Below, one piece after another: positions 1 through 10,026 of a stretch of 64,000 bases of DNA (its first letter is position 1; each line of letters begins with the position of its first letter). The position numbers were made by a program, and so were the translations under genes. The notes under the pieces were generated by a model. The model saw only the letters and a program-made list of their open reading frames with translations. It had not been told where the DNA came from and made no database searches. The DNA comes from Buchnera aphidicola (Aphis glycines) (GTDB lineage: Bacteria; Pseudomonadota; Gammaproteobacteria; Enterobacterales; Enterobacteriaceae): the NCBI RefSeq assembly GCF_001280225.1, contig NZ_CP009253.1, forward strand, positions 310,001-374,000, in the 5' to 3' direction.

Positions 1-332
1 GTGCTATAAAAAAAGAAAGAATTAATATTTATATTATTTTTTTAGGAAAAGAAAATAAAAATCATGCTATTAGTCTATCAGAAGAAATAAGAGACACATA
101 TCCTAGGCTAAACATATTTATAAATTTTTCGAATTGCAGTCTTTCAAAAAAAATTAAGCACGCTGTTGAATCCTCATCTCGTATTGCAATTTTAATAGGT
201 TCAAATGAAATTAAAAACAAATGTTATTTGATAAAAGAACTAAAAACAAAAAAAGAATTTTATCTTTTTAAAAATGAATTAATGCTGAAAATTGACAGTG
301 TTTTTAATAAATATCTTTCAAAGGACAATTAA
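1..332 (+). CDS. hisS: Histidine--tRNA ligase, C-terminal fragment (gene enters from left edge)
   Basis: The frame that ends with TAA at 330-332 is open back to base 3, so this is the 3' end of a gene starting outside the window. The roughly 109 visible residues match the anticodon-binding domain of HisRS: a strand IYIIFLGKE, a helix over the AISLSEEIR stretch, and a second strand [14 protein letters not shown] followed by the usual KELK segment. HisRS is the class II synthetase that charges tRNA-His; its catalytic core lies upstream. glyA follows 40 bases later on the same strand. The family call rests on this domain and on remembered hisS-glyA adjacency in Buchnera. Confidence 0.85.
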   Translation, partial: AIKKERINIYIIFLGKENKNHAISLSEEIRDTYPRLNIFINFSNCSLSKKIKHAVESSSRIAILIGSNEIKNKCYLIKELKTKKEFYLFKNELMLKIDSVFNKYLSKDN

Positions 333-372
333 CTTTTAAAAAATTTATTTTAATTTTTATTTCAGGAAAAAC

Positions 373-1626
373 ATGTTTAATAAACAGATAGAATTTAAAA
401 AATATGATCCAGAATTATGGATAGCTATGTTAAAAGAAAACAAAAGACAGGAAAATCACATAGAGTTAATTGCATCAGAAAATTATGCTAGTAATTATGT
501 AATGTATGCACAAGGATCTCAGTTGACTAATAAATATGCGGAAGGTTATCCAGGAAAACGATATTATGGCGGTTGTGAGCACGTAGATATTATAGAACAG
601 TTAGCAATTGACCGAGCAAAAAAATTATTTAATGCTGATTATGCAAATGTTCAACCTCATTCAGGTTCTCAAGCTAATTTTGCAGTTTATACAGCTCTTG
701 TTAAACCTGGTGAAGTTATTTTAGGTCTGAACTTATCTCATGGAGGACATTTAACACATGGTTCTTCTGTAAATTTTTCAGGTAAATTATATAATGCAAT
801 TAATTATGGAGTCGATCTAAACGGAGAAATTAATTATGAAGAAATATATAAATTAGCTAAAAAATATCGACCAAAAATGATTATTGGTGGATTTTCTGCG
901 TATTCTGGTATTTGTGATTGGTCTAAAATGCGCAATATTTCAGATGAAGTCAATGCTTATTTAGTTGTTGATATATCTCATGTTGCAGGATTAGTTGCCA
1001 CAGAACTTTATCCAAGCCCAATAGATTATGCACATGTTGTTACCAGTACTACACATAAAACATTAGCAGGACCTCGGGGAGGTATTATTTTAGCTAAAAA
1101 CGGAAATAATATGTTTTATAATAAATTAGATTTGTCTGTTTTCCCCGGTGGACAAGGTGGTCCACTAATGCATGTAATTGCAGGGAAAGCAATTGCTTTT
1201 AAAGAAGCTTTAGAGCCAAGTTTTAAAATATATCAAGAACAAATTTTAAAAAATGCTAAAATTATGGTGAAAACACTCTCACAACAAGGATATGAAATTG
1301 TTTCAGGAAATACTTTTAATCATTTATTTTTAATAGATCTAACAAATAAAAAAATTACAGGTAAAGATGCTGACATTGCTTTAGGCAAAGCTAATATTAC
1401 TGTAAACAAAAATACTATCCCTAATGATATTAGAAGTCCTTTTGTTACTTCTGGAATACGAATTGGAACACCTGCAGTTACAAGAAGAGGTTTTAAAGAA
1501 CCAGAATTATCACAAGTTAGTTTATGGATTTCAAGTATTTTAAATGATGTTAAGAATATTAAAAATATTTTAAAAATTAAAAATAAAGTTTTAGAAATAT
1601 GCTCTAAATATCCTGTTTACATGTAA
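373..1626 (+). CDS. glyA: Serine hydroxymethyltransferase
   Basis: This PLP enzyme interconverts serine plus tetrahydrofolate with glycine plus 5,10-methylene-tetrahydrofolate, and is the main source of one-carbon units. The 417 residues equal the E. coli length. Visible signatures are the N-terminal [10 protein letters not shown] segment, [11 protein letters not shown], the PLP-binding DISHVAGL, and the Schiff-base lysine in [13 protein letters not shown]. The start is supported by an AGGAAA ribosome site just upstream of ATG 373. It lies directly after hisS and converges on bioD with a 58-base gap. Nothing looks degraded. Confidence 0.97.
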   Translation: MFNKQIEFKKYDPELWIAMLKENKRQENHIELIASENYASNYVMYAQGSQLTNKYAEGYPGKRYYGGCEHVDIIEQLAIDRAKKLFNADYANVQPHSGSQANFAVYTALVKPGEVILGLNLSHGGHLTHGSSVNFSGKLYNAINYGVDLNGEINYEEIYKLAKKYRPKMIIGGFSAYSGICDWSKMRNISDEVNAYLVVDISHVAGLVATELYPSPIDYAHVVTSTTHKTLAGPRGGIILAKNGNNMFYNKLDLSVFPGGQGGPLMHVIAGKAIAFKEALEPSFKIYQEQILKNAKIMVKTLSQQGYEIVSGNTFNHLFLIDLTNKKITGKDADIALGKANITVNKNTIPNDIRSPFVTSGIRIGTPAVTRRGFKEPELSQVSLWISSILNDVKNIKNILKIKNKVLEICSKYPVYM

Positions 1627-1684
1627 ATTTTACTAATGTATCCATCTTTGTTAAAGAGAATATTAATTTTGCTAGTAATACATT

Positions 1685-2389
1685 TTATTCAGGTAATTTA
1701 ATTTTAATTTTATTTACGTTTGTTTTATTTATGTGTTTTGAATAAGGTACTATCCCTAATAATGGCGATTTAATATAACTTAACAAAGTTTGGATATAAT
1801 ATGAAGTATATTGATTTTCTGGAAAAATGTTATTTGCAACCCATCCTACGCATATTAAATTATCTGCAAGAATAGATTTTTCAGTTAAGATAGCATGATT
1901 AATACATCCTAGTTTTATGCCTACAATTAAAATTACTTTTAATTTTTCTTCTTTTACCCAATCTGCAAAATTATATTTATTTGATATAGGAGTATTCCAT
2001 CCGCCAGCACCTTCGATTAAAATCCAATTAGATTTTAAAGAAATTTTTTTTAAACCTAAAGATAAATGTTCTTTTTTTATTTTTTTTTTCTTTATTACAC
2101 TTAATATATTAGGTGGAGCGTTTTCAAAAAATGAAATTGGGTTAATTTCTTTATAACTTAAATAAATAGAACTGCTTTTTTGTAAAATATAACTATCTTC
2201 ATTAATGAATTTATATTTTTTTTTATCAGTTTCAAAATCTATATTTTTGTACTTTTTTGTTCCAGAAGATATTGGTTTGTAACCTGCGGTTATATAACCA
2301 GAATTACTTGCTTTTTTTAACAAGATTCCACTTATCGTACTTTTTCCAATGTTTGTATCAGTACCAGTGACAAAAAATTTTTTTATCAT
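1685..2389 (-). CDS. bioD: Dethiobiotin synthetase
   Basis: BioD carries out the ATP-dependent carboxylation of 7,8-diaminopelargonate to dethiobiotin, the penultimate step of biotin synthesis. The 234 residues (E. coli 225) start with the P-loop GTDTNIGKST and carry the conserved VEGAGGW motif and VGIKLGCINHA. A lysine-rich stretch near the middle is encoded by a ten-base A run (T10 on the plus strand at 2080-2089), yet the frame is intact. It sits downstream of bioB on the same strand with a gap of about 196 bases. In E. coli that interval holds bioF and bioC, and neither is present here. Confidence 0.95.
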   Translation of the reverse strand: MIKKFFVTGTDTNIGKSTISGILLKKASNSGYITAGYKPISSGTKKYKNIDFETDKKKYKFINEDSYILQKSSSIYLSYKEINPISFFENAPPNILSVIKKKKIKKEHLSLGLKKISLKSNWILIEGAGGWNTPISNKYNFADWVKEEKLKVILIVGIKLGCINHAILTEKSILADNLICVGWVANNIFPENQYTSYYIQTLLSYIKSPLLGIVPYSKHINKTNVNKIKIKLPE

Positions 2390-2585
2390 AATTATCTTGT
2401 ATGTTTATTAGGAGGTAATATATTTTAAATTAACTTAATATAATATACAAAAATTTATAAACTTATGTTAATGTAACTCAAACCAGTTTATTCTATGCAT
2501 TCAGATAGTAAATACAAGAATATCATGGTTGGTTACTTAATTAAGTATATTTTATTTAAAATTTACAAAATGAAAAATTTTCTAC

Positions 2586-3608
2586 TTAAATTCCAGCATT
2601 ATAATATTGTTCTTGATTGAATTTTGTATTTTTTAAATTCAAGTTGTTTTCTCTTGTTGTATTTGTCTGATTATAATTAGGAGATAAATTTAATTTTTTA
2701 AAAAGTCTTAAATCACTTTCTTTCTCGGGATTGTTAGAAGTTAATAATTTACATCCATAAAAAATAGAATTTGCTCCAGCCATAAAGCACATAGCTTGTG
2801 TTTGATCATTCATATCTGTTCGACCTGCTGATAATCGAATATAAGATTTAGGAAGCATAATACGAGTAGCCGCTATAACCCTAATGAAATCAAAAGGTTC
2901 TACATTTAAATTATTTTCCATTGGAGTGCCTTTTATTTTAATTAACATATTTATTGGAACACTTTCAGGTTGTTTAGGAAGATTAGATAATTGCATTAAT
3001 AATTTCATTCGATCCTGTATATTTTCTCCAAGACCAATAATACCTCCAGAACATAATTTCATTCCAGCGTCACGAACTATTTTTAAAGTTGTTAAACGTT
3101 CTTGATATGTTCTCGTGGTAATAACATGTTTATAAAAATTTTCAGATGTATCTAAATTATGATTATAAAAATCTAATCCTGCATTGAACAATCTTTTCGC
3201 TTGAGCATTATTGATGCTGCCTAAAGTCATACAAGTTTCCATACCCATTTTCTTTACTTCTTTAACAATTTTTTCTAAATACGGCATATCTTTTTCACTG
3301 GGGTTTTTCCAGGCTGCACCCATGCAAAATCGAGTTGAACCTGACTCTTTAGCATTTTTTGCAGATTTTAAAATCTGTTTTAATTCTAATAATGATTGTT
3401 TTTTTATTCCTGTTTTATACCTAGCACTTTGCGGACAATATTTGCAATCTTCTGGGCATGAACCGGTTTTAATAGATAATAATGTACTAATTTGTATTTT
3501 ATTGGGATCAAAATTTTCACGATGTTTTTTTTGAGCTTCAAAAATAAGATCAAAAAAAGGCTTATCAAACAATGATTTTGTATCTTCTAGAGTCCATGTT
3601 TTTTTCAT
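2586..3608 (-). CDS. bioB: Biotin synthase
   Basis: BioB is a radical-SAM enzyme that inserts sulfur into dethiobiotin to make biotin. The 340 residues (E. coli 346) show the 4Fe-4S motif CPEDCKYC at about 51-58. The usual 2Fe-2S ligand contexts [16 protein letters not shown] and [11 protein letters not shown] are present, as is the arginine in [10 protein letters not shown] clear GGAGATA ribosome site precedes ATG 3608. It is divergent from bioA across 77 bases, as in the enterobacterial bio locus. I see no clear BirA operator in that short spacer. The lysine- and asparagine-rich C-terminus is typical of AT-driven drift. Confidence 0.97.
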   Translation of the reverse strand: MKKTWTLEDTKSLFDKPFFDLIFEAQKKHRENFDPNKIQISTLLSIKTGSCPEDCKYCPQSARYKTGIKKQSLLELKQILKSAKNAKESGSTRFCMGAAWKNPSEKDMPYLEKIVKEVKKMGMETCMTLGSINNAQAKRLFNAGLDFYNHNLDTSENFYKHVITTRTYQERLTTLKIVRDAGMKLCSGGIIGLGENIQDRMKLLMQLSNLPKQPESVPINMLIKIKGTPMENNLNVEPFDFIRVIAATRIMLPKSYIRLSAGRTDMNDQTQAMCFMAGANSIFYGCKLLTSNNPEKESDLRLFKKLNLSPNYNQTNTTRENNLNLKNTKFNQEQYYNAGI

Positions 3609-3685
3609 ATTATCTCCAAAAAAAATATGATTTTATAAATTAAATGCTTATAATAAGGTATTCAATATTTTATACATAAATTATA

Positions 3686-4972
3686 ATGAGTCAATCCGAT
3701 ATATTATTTGATTATAAACATATTTGGCATCCATATTCTTCTATTATAAATCCACTACCCTGTTATTCTGTTATATCAGCTAAGGGAGTATATTTAAAAT
3801 TACAAAATGGAAGAAATATAATAGATGGCATGTCTTCATGGTGGTCTGCTATACATGGATATAATCATCCTATACTAAACAAATCTTTAAAGAAACAAAT
3901 AAAAAAGATATCACACGTTATGTTTGGAGGAATAACGCATCCTTCAGCTATTTTGCTTTGTAGAAAATTAATTAAATTAACTCCAGAAAAATTAGATTGT
4001 GTTTTTCTTTCAGATTCTGGATCAGTATCTATTGAAGTCGCGATAAAAATGTTAATGCAATATTGGAAATCTTTAGGTCAAAATAGAACAAAAATATTAA
4101 CTATTAGAAATTCTTATCATGGTGATACTTTTGCTGCTATGTCTATTTCCGATCCCGAAAATTCTATACACAAAATATATAAAAAATTTTTACCAAAAAA
4201 TTTATTTGCAAACGCGCCAACTTCTAATTTTAATCAAGAATGGAATGCTAATGATATTATATCATTTCAAACAATAATAGAAAAAAATCAATTGCATATA
4301 GCCGGTGTAATATTAGAACCAATAGTACAAGGTGTAGGTGGAATGAAATTTTATCATTCTATATTTTTAAAAAAAGTTGAAGAATTATGTAAATATTATT
4401 CAATTCCATTAGTTTTTGATGAAATTGCTACAGGATTTGGTCGAACTGGAAAATTTTTCGCTTTTCAACATGCTAATGTTATTCCGGATATATTATGTTT
4501 AGGAAAAGCTATGACTGGGGGTACAATAACATTAGCTGCAACTTTAACTTCACGTGATATTGCCCAGACTATTAGTAGAAGTAATATTGGTTGCTTGATG
4601 CATGGACCAACTTATATGGGTAACCCATTAGCATGTTCTGTAGCTTATGCTAATATAAAAATATTAGAAACAAACGAATGGAAAAAACAAGTTATTAATA
4701 TTGAAAAAGAGCTATTAAGCAGGTTGTTTCCATTAATTGAGCATCCAAGAGTTAATGACGTGCGCGTTTTAGGCGCTATAGGTGTAGTTGAATGCAAGCA
4801 GCACATTAATTTAGAATTAATGCAAAAATTTTTTGTCAAACATGGTGTTTGGATAAGGCCTTTTAAACAATTAATTTATATTGTTCCACCTTATATTATT
4901 AGTACAAAAAATTTAAAAAAACTAATTAATGTTATTCAACAATCTTTAAATGAAAATATTTTATTTTTTTAA
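3686..4972 (+). CDS. bioA: Adenosylmethionine-8-amino-7-oxononanoate aminotransferase
   Basis: BioA makes 7,8-diaminopelargonate from KAPA, using SAM as amino donor and PLP as cofactor. The 428 residues (E. coli 429) include HIWHPYSS near the N-terminus, SSWWSAIHGYNHP, the PLP-contacting FLSDSGSVSIEVA, and the PLP lysine in LGKAMTGGTITLAATLTS. It is divergently arranged with bioB. Its 3' end converges on pgl with only four bases between the stop codons. It needs KAPA, but bioF and bioC, which make KAPA, are missing from this locus, so the substrate must come from another gene, the host or a partner symbiont. Confidence 0.96.
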   Translation: MSQSDILFDYKHIWHPYSSIINPLPCYSVISAKGVYLKLQNGRNIIDGMSSWWSAIHGYNHPILNKSLKKQIKKISHVMFGGITHPSAILLCRKLIKLTPEKLDCVFLSDSGSVSIEVAIKMLMQYWKSLGQNRTKILTIRNSYHGDTFAAMSISDPENSIHKIYKKFLPKNLFANAPTSNFNQEWNANDIISFQTIIEKNQLHIAGVILEPIVQGVGGMKFYHSIFLKKVEELCKYYSIPLVFDEIATGFGRTGKFFAFQHANVIPDILCLGKAMTGGTITLAATLTSRDIAQTISRSNIGCLMHGPTYMGNPLACSVAYANIKILETNEWKKQVINIEKELLSRLFPLIEHPRVNDVRVLGAIGVVECKQHINLELMQKFFVKHGVWIRPFKQLIYIVPPYIISTKNLKKLINVIQQSLNENILFF

Positions 4973-4976
4973 AATT

Positions 4977-5981
4977 TTAAATTTTATAAGTTAGTATCCA
5001 TAATGGTTCTATGCCTGTAGAATATGTATTGATTTTTTTCAAATGTCCTGTTTTTTGGTTAATATTGTATATAGAAAAATTATTAAATTTTTGACTTGCT
5101 ACAATTATATATTTATCATAAAAATCAATACAGAACGTACGTGGTTGTTGTTCTATATAGTAAATTTTAACGAAAGAAATAGTGCCATTATTTTGATCAA
5201 TATGAAACAGTGAAAGACTATTCAAAATTCTATCAGACACATACAAAAAATTACCGCATGATGTTAAATGGATATCAGCAGACCAATACTGACGAGAAAC
5301 AATATGATTTTCTATGATTGAAATATTTTGTATATTTTCTACTCTAAATATATCATTCCTTATGTAGATCTTCCAGACATCTATAGTACCATTTAGTTCA
5401 TTGATAGTATAAATAAAATCTTCATTAGGATGAAACTGAATATGACGCGGACCTGCATTGCATTTAGTTTTAATGAATGTTTGTTTTATATGCTTTAATA
5501 TTCCATATTGCGTCAAATAATATAAATAGATACAGTCTTCTTTTAATGCAGTGACAAATAGTATATTATATTTTATGTTCATCAATGCTGCATGGCACCC
5601 ATTAATATCATAAATAATTTGAATGGGATCTTTAGGAATTCCATGTTGGTTTAATGGAATAACGCTAAGAGAGTTAGTATGGTATGAACTACAAAATAAA
5701 AAATTTTTTTTAGGGCTAAAAGAAATATAATTAGGACTTCCTGGAATATAACTTTCATTTTTTTGTTCTAAATAACCATTTTTTTTAATATTATATACAA
5801 TTATCCGATTGTTTGGACGCACACCAGCATATAATATATTTTTATCTTTAATATAATTCATTGGCTGAACATTACCATTAGTTTTAATCGTCTGAATTAA
5901 TTCCATTTTTCCATCTTGATATAAATTCCACGCCTCTATGGTTTGACTCGTTGAGTTAGCAATATAAACAATTTGTTTCAT
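4977..5981 (-). CDS. pgl: 6-phosphogluconolactonase
   Basis: This YbhE-type lactonase hydrolyses 6-phosphogluconolactone to 6-phosphogluconate, the step after Zwf (gene at 39946). It is a seven-bladed propeller family; recurring strand patterns such as VQPMNYIKD, AGVRPNNR, GPRHIQFHPNEDF and WSADIHLT match E. coli Pgl throughout. I chose ATG 5981, giving 334 residues (E. coli 331), because an AAGAGGAACT ribosome site sits just upstream and homology begins at MKQIVYIAN. An in-frame start 11 codons earlier adds residues with no counterpart. It lies 38 bases downstream of mfd on the same strand. Confidence 0.95.
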   Translation of the reverse strand: MKQIVYIANSTSQTIEAWNLYQDGKMELIQTIKTNGNVQPMNYIKDKNILYAGVRPNNRIIVYNIKKNGYLEQKNESYIPGSPNYISFSPKKNFLFCSSYHTNSLSVIPLNQHGIPKDPIQIIYDINGCHAALMNIKYNILFVTALKEDCIYLYYLTQYGILKHIKQTFIKTKCNAGPRHIQFHPNEDFIYTINELNGTIDVWKIYIRNDIFRVENIQNISIIENHIVSRQYWSADIHLTSCGNFLYVSDRILNSLSLFHIDQNNGTISFVKIYYIEQQPRTFCIDFYDKYIIVASQKFNNFSIYNINQKTGHLKKINTYSTGIEPLWILTYKI

Positions 5982-6019
5982 ATAGTTCCTCTTATAAAAA
6001 ATTTTATTTTTCATTAATT

Positions 6020-8428
6020 TTAACTATTTGATTTTTTTAGGTGTTTTAATAAATTTATAATCCAATTTATACGCATAGTATCACTCTGAAAACTATGAAA
6101 AAATTTTAACTTTGTAGAATTAATCATTTTCCAAAGATCAGGTTCCTTGTGAAAAATTGAAAGTAAATATTGCATATTAATTGAATTTTTTTTATTAAAT
6201 TTTATAATTCCTATATTTTTATTAGATTTAATATGTGAAATACCAATTTCTTTTGTTAATAATTTAATTTTCGCAATTAAAATTAAATTTTTAGCATATA
6301 TTGGTAGTTTTCCAAATTGATTTAACAGTTCTAAAGATATTATTTTAATTTCTTTTTCACTTTTAGCATGTTCAATTTTTTCATAAAAAAACAATCGCTG
6401 ATTTAAATCAAAGATATAATTTTTTGGCAATAAAGCAGGGATATATAGTTCAATATATGATTTTTTAATCAAATTTTCTAATGATATTTTTTCTCCATTT
6501 TTATAAATTTTAATAGTTTTATGTAAAAATTTCATGTATAAATCAATTCCTATACAATCAATATGACCACTTTGTTCCTTTCCAAGTAATTCACCTATTC
6601 CTCTAATCTCTAAATCTCTATTAGATAAATTAAATCCCCCTCCAAAATTGTTTGTCATAGCAATTGCTTCTAATCTTTTTTGAGCATCTAATGTAACTTT
6701 TTTAAAATTATTAACAAATAAAAAAGCATATCCTTGATTGTTGGAACGTCCAATTCTACCTCTAAGTTGATGTAACTGAGATAAACCAAAATGATCTGCG
6801 TTTTCAATAACAATAGTGTTTGCTTTAGGTATATCAATACCGCTTTCTATAACAGTAGTACAAACTAATACATTAAAACAGTTTTGGTAAAATTCATTCA
6901 TTATATTTTTTAAATCAATATGATTCATTTTACCATGAACGATTTTAATTTTAGCATTAGGAATTAAATTTAATAATTTTGTAGCTATATTATCAATTCC
7001 TTGTATTTTATTATATATATAATATACTTGTCCGCCTCTAGATATTTCCTGAGAAATTGCTTTTTTTATTAAAATTGGATTATATTCATTTATAAAAGTT
7101 TGTATTTTTTTTCTTTCTTTTGGAGGATTAGATATAATAGATAAGTCTTTTATTCCGTGCATTGCCATATTTAATGTACGAGGGATAGGTGTAGCTGTTA
7201 AAGTTAATATATCAATATGAGAATATATTTTTTTAATTATTTCCTTGTGAATTACACCAAATCGGTGCTCTTCATCAATAATTAACAAACCAGGATTATA
7301 CCATTCAATATTTTCAAATAAAATTTTATGAGTACCTATTAATATATTAATTTTACCAATACTAATATTTTCTAAAATTTTTTTCTTTTCTTTTATACTT
7401 CGAAATCTAGATAATATATCTATATTTATAGACCAATTAGCAAATCTTTTTGAAAAATTATTAAAATGTTGCTCTGCTAGTAGTGTTGTCGGAACTAAAA
7501 CAACAACTTGTTTTTTATTAGATATACATATAAAAGCAGCCCGCATTGCAATTTCTGTTTTTCCAAAACCTACATCACCACAAATGATTCTATCCATAGG
7601 AATAGATTTATTCATATCATTTAATACTGATTTTATAGCATTTTTTTGATCCGAAGTGACTTGAAATAAACAATCTTGACAAAAAAGATTATATTGTTCT
7701 TCATTTTTTTGAAATGAAAAACCTTTTTTAGATAATCTATTTGCATAAATATTCAATAAAATTACCGCATGATCATATAAATTTTTACTAATTTTATTTT
7801 TTTCTTTATCCCATTTATTACTACCTAATTTATGTAAAACAATATTTTTTTCTGAATTTCCAGAATACGGAGAAATTAAATGTAAAGATGAAATAGGCAC
7901 GTATAACTTATTTTCTTCTGCATATAAAATTACTAAATATTCTGACTCATAACTAGCTGTTTTTATTGTAGTTAATCCTTGATATCTTCCAATTCCATGC
8001 TGTATATGTATGATGAGATCGTGAATTTTTAATTGATATAAAAATTTATTTTTAATAGGTTTAATATTTATATTATTATTAATTTTAATTATCTCTTTTG
8101 TAGAGATAAATAAAAAATTTTTTTTAATATCTATAAAACTTTGATGTAAGTTTCCTATAACATAAAAAAAAGTATTTTTATGATTAACGTCATAAATGTT
8201 TTTTATATATTTGGGATAAATATTTTTTAGATTCAAAATTTTTAAAACTTCTATCAAACATTCTTGTTTTGTTATAAAAAAAATAGTTTTTCCTGAAAAA
8301 TCATGTAAAAAAGAAAAAATTTTATTAATATTATTTATATCTCTATTTTTTTTAAAAAAACTTGGTAACTGCTGATGATGATAGTTCAAGAAATTTTTAT
8401 TTGCTATACTTGTAGAGATAATTTTCAT
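6020..8428 (-). CDS. mfd: Transcription-repair coupling factor, N-terminally truncated
   Basis: Mfd is a DNA translocase that pushes stalled RNA polymerase forward or off the template and normally recruits UvrA. The 802 residues compare with 1148 in E. coli. Residues 1-120 resemble the linker domain, about 125-240 the RNA-polymerase-interacting domain (QHGIGRYQGLTT, KLYVPISSLHLIS), and the rest the motor and C-terminal domains. Walker A GDVGFGKT is at 284-291, followed by the DEEHRFG box, TATPIPRTLNMAM and QLHQLRGRIGRS. The whole UvrB-like, UvrA-recruiting module that should come first (about 345 residues in E. coli) is absent. No ORF upstream supplies it, so this is a real shortening rather than a frameshift. 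Confidence 0.95.
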   Translation of the reverse strand: MKIISTSIANKNFLNYHHQQLPSFFKKNRDINNINKIFSFLHDFSGKTIFFITKQECLIEVLKILNLKNIYPKYIKNIYDVNHKNTFFYVIGNLHQSFIDIKKNFLFISTKEIIKINNNINIKPIKNKFLYQLKIHDLIIHIQHGIGRYQGLTTIKTASYESEYLVILYAEENKLYVPISSLHLISPYSGNSEKNIVLHKLGSNKWDKEKNKISKNLYDHAVILLNIYANRLSKKGFSFQKNEEQYNLFCQDCLFQVTSDQKNAIKSVLNDMNKSIPMDRIICGDVGFGKTEIAMRAAFICISNKKQVVVLVPTTLLAEQHFNNFSKRFANWSINIDILSRFRSIKEKKKILENISIGKINILIGTHKILFENIEWYNPGLLIIDEEHRFGVIHKEIIKKIYSHIDILTLTATPIPRTLNMAMHGIKDLSIISNPPKERKKIQTFINEYNPILIKKAISQEISRGGQVYYIYNKIQGIDNIATKLLNLIPNAKIKIVHGKMNHIDLKNIMNEFYQNCFNVLVCTTVIESGIDIPKANTIVIENADHFGLSQLHQLRGRIGRSNNQGYAFLFVNNFKKVTLDAQKRLEAIAMTNNFGGGFNLSNRDLEIRGIGELLGKEQSGHIDCIGIDLYMKFLHKTIKIYKNGEKISLENLIKKSYIELYIPALLPKNYIFDLNQRLFFYEKIEHAKSEKEIKIISLELLNQFGKLPIYAKNLILIAKIKLLTKEIGISHIKSNKNIGIIKFNKKNSINMQYLLSIFHKEPDLWKMINSTKLKFFHSFQSDTMRINWIINLLKHLKKSNS

Positions 8429-8826
8429 AATAAAATATTTTTAAATAAGATAAAAATTGCTTAATTTTGATTAAGAATTTCAAAAAAATGGTAGTCAAAA
8501 TTAGATTTTATCTATGTTGAAAATGTTTTTATATCAATTAATTACATCGTTCAAATTTGTAACTTGATAATTAATGAAAAAAATTTAATTATTTAATAAA
8601 ATTTTAGTAATTTTCTGTAAAATAAATATAAAAAAATAAAGATTCTATTTTTTATTTATTATATTATTTTTTTAAAAAAATATTATATTTCATTTTAAAA
8701 AAATTTTTATTTTAATTATGATAAAATATTATTTCGTATTTAATTAATTAATTTTGTAATAAAAAATTTTTTATTTAAACAATATTAAAATTTATTAAAA
8801 AATTTTATCAAAAAAAAGATATTTTA
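8429..8826. other. Intergenic spacer between divergent mfd and lolC (398 bp), no gene seen
   Basis: The stretch is almost pure A+T and contains no ORF of useful length and no RNA gene that I recognise. It must hold the divergent promoters for mfd and the lol operon, but base composition prevents picking reliable -35/-10 boxes. A loop-less palindrome TATTTTTTTAAAAAAATA at 8665-8682 is the only symmetrical element I noted, and such palindromes arise easily by chance in sequence this AT-rich. Confidence 0.6.
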
Positions 8827-10026
8827 ATGTATAAGCCCATATATATATTTATTGGTTTGCGTTATTTTTGGAACCGTCATTTAACAAATTTTAAAAAAAT
8901 TATTACTATTTTGTCTATTATAGGTATCAGCATTGGAATAACATCTATTATTATTACAATGTCTTTAGTATATGGATTTCAGAACGAATTTAAAAAAAGT
9001 GTGCTTTCATTCATTCCCCATTTAATTATTACAAATAAGAGTTATTATATCAACAAATCTGAATTTCCTAAAAATATTTTAAAATTAAAAAATGTTAAAA
9101 GAGTATCTAGTTTTATTAGTGATAAAGTTCTTATTCAAAGTAAAGAAAATATCACTACTGGCGAAATTATTACTTTTGACAAAAAAGATTATAATATTTT
9201 TAAATGTTATAATATTCACAATTATCTATACACACTCAATGAAAAACAAAATAATATTATCTTAGGAAAAAAATTAGCAGAAAAATTACATGTAAATATT
9301 AATGATTCAATTAAATTGATAATATTACCTAAGATTAAAAAAAATTTTTTTAAAAAAAAGTTTAATACACGGATATTTAAAATAACTGGTTTATTTAATA
9401 CAAATAATGACATTGATGATTATCAAATAATAATTAACACTAAAATTGCTATAAATTTTTTAAATTATTATAAAAATTATATTACTGGTTGGAGAGTTTG
9501 GTTAAAAGATCCGTTTTTTTTGAATATAAATTCTTTTCAAATTAAAAAAAATAATTTAATTTTTTTAGACTGGAAAACACAACAAGGTGAGTTGTTTAAA
9601 GCAATACAAATTGAAAAATATATTATGTTTCTTTTTTTTGTTTTAATTTTATTGATTGTAGGAATTAATATAGTTATTACTTTGACAGTAAATATGATAG
9701 AAAAACAAAATATTATTGCGATTTTACAAACACAAGGATTATGTCGAAAAAAAATTATGTTAATATTTGTTACATTAGGAGCTAGTACTACTATAATTGG
9801 TATTTTTTTAGGAACATTAATTAGTTTTATATTAATATTTCAAGGGAAAATAATTAATTTTTTAATAAATACCTTGTTTAGTGATATTGACATTCCAATA
9901 AAAATTTTTCCTTTTCAAATTCTTATAGTCGATATTACATTTGCAATGATATCTGTTGCGTCTACACTATATCCAATTTGGCATATCACTAAATCAACAC
10001 CTTCTAAAATTTTATCTTATGAATAA
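8827..10026 (+). CDS. lolC: Lipoprotein-releasing system transmembrane protein LolC
   Basis: LolC is a subunit of the LolCDE ABC transporter, which extracts outer-membrane lipoproteins from the inner membrane and hands them to LolA. The 399 residues equal E. coli LolC. There is one N-terminal transmembrane segment (about residues 22-48), a large periplasmic domain, and three C-terminal segments. Family landmarks include FIGLRYFW, the TGWRVWL context, MIEKQNIIAILQTQGL and the terminal STLYPIWH. It overlaps lolD by eight bases and so starts a tightly coupled lolC-lolD-lolE operon. The call of LolC rather than LolE rests on this alignment. Confidence 0.93.
   Translation: MYKPIYIFIGLRYFWNRHLTNFKKIITILSIIGISIGITSIIITMSLVYGFQNEFKKSVLSFIPHLIITNKSYYINKSEFPKNILKLKNVKRVSSFISDKVLIQSKENITTGEIITFDKKDYNIFKCYNIHNYLYTLNEKQNNIILGKKLAEKLHVNINDSIKLIILPKIKKNFFKKKFNTRIFKITGLFNTNNDIDDYQIIINTKIAINFLNYYKNYITGWRVWLKDPFFLNINSFQIKKNNLIFLDWKTQQGELFKAIQIEKYIMFLFFVLILLIVGINIVITLTVNMIEKQNIIAILQTQGLCRKKIMLIFVTLGASTTIIGIFLGTLISFILIFQGKIINFLINTLFSDIDIPIKIFPFQILIVDITFAMISVASTLYPIWHITKSTPSKILSYE

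Noticed and set aside
3211-3534. 107-codon plus-strand ORF within bioB
   Set aside because: It overlaps the radical-SAM core of bioB on the opposite strand and has no family features.
8665-8682. Loop-less palindrome TATTTTTTTAAAAAAATA in the mfd-lolC spacer
   Set aside because: A T-run meeting an A-run gives such symmetry by chance in this base composition.
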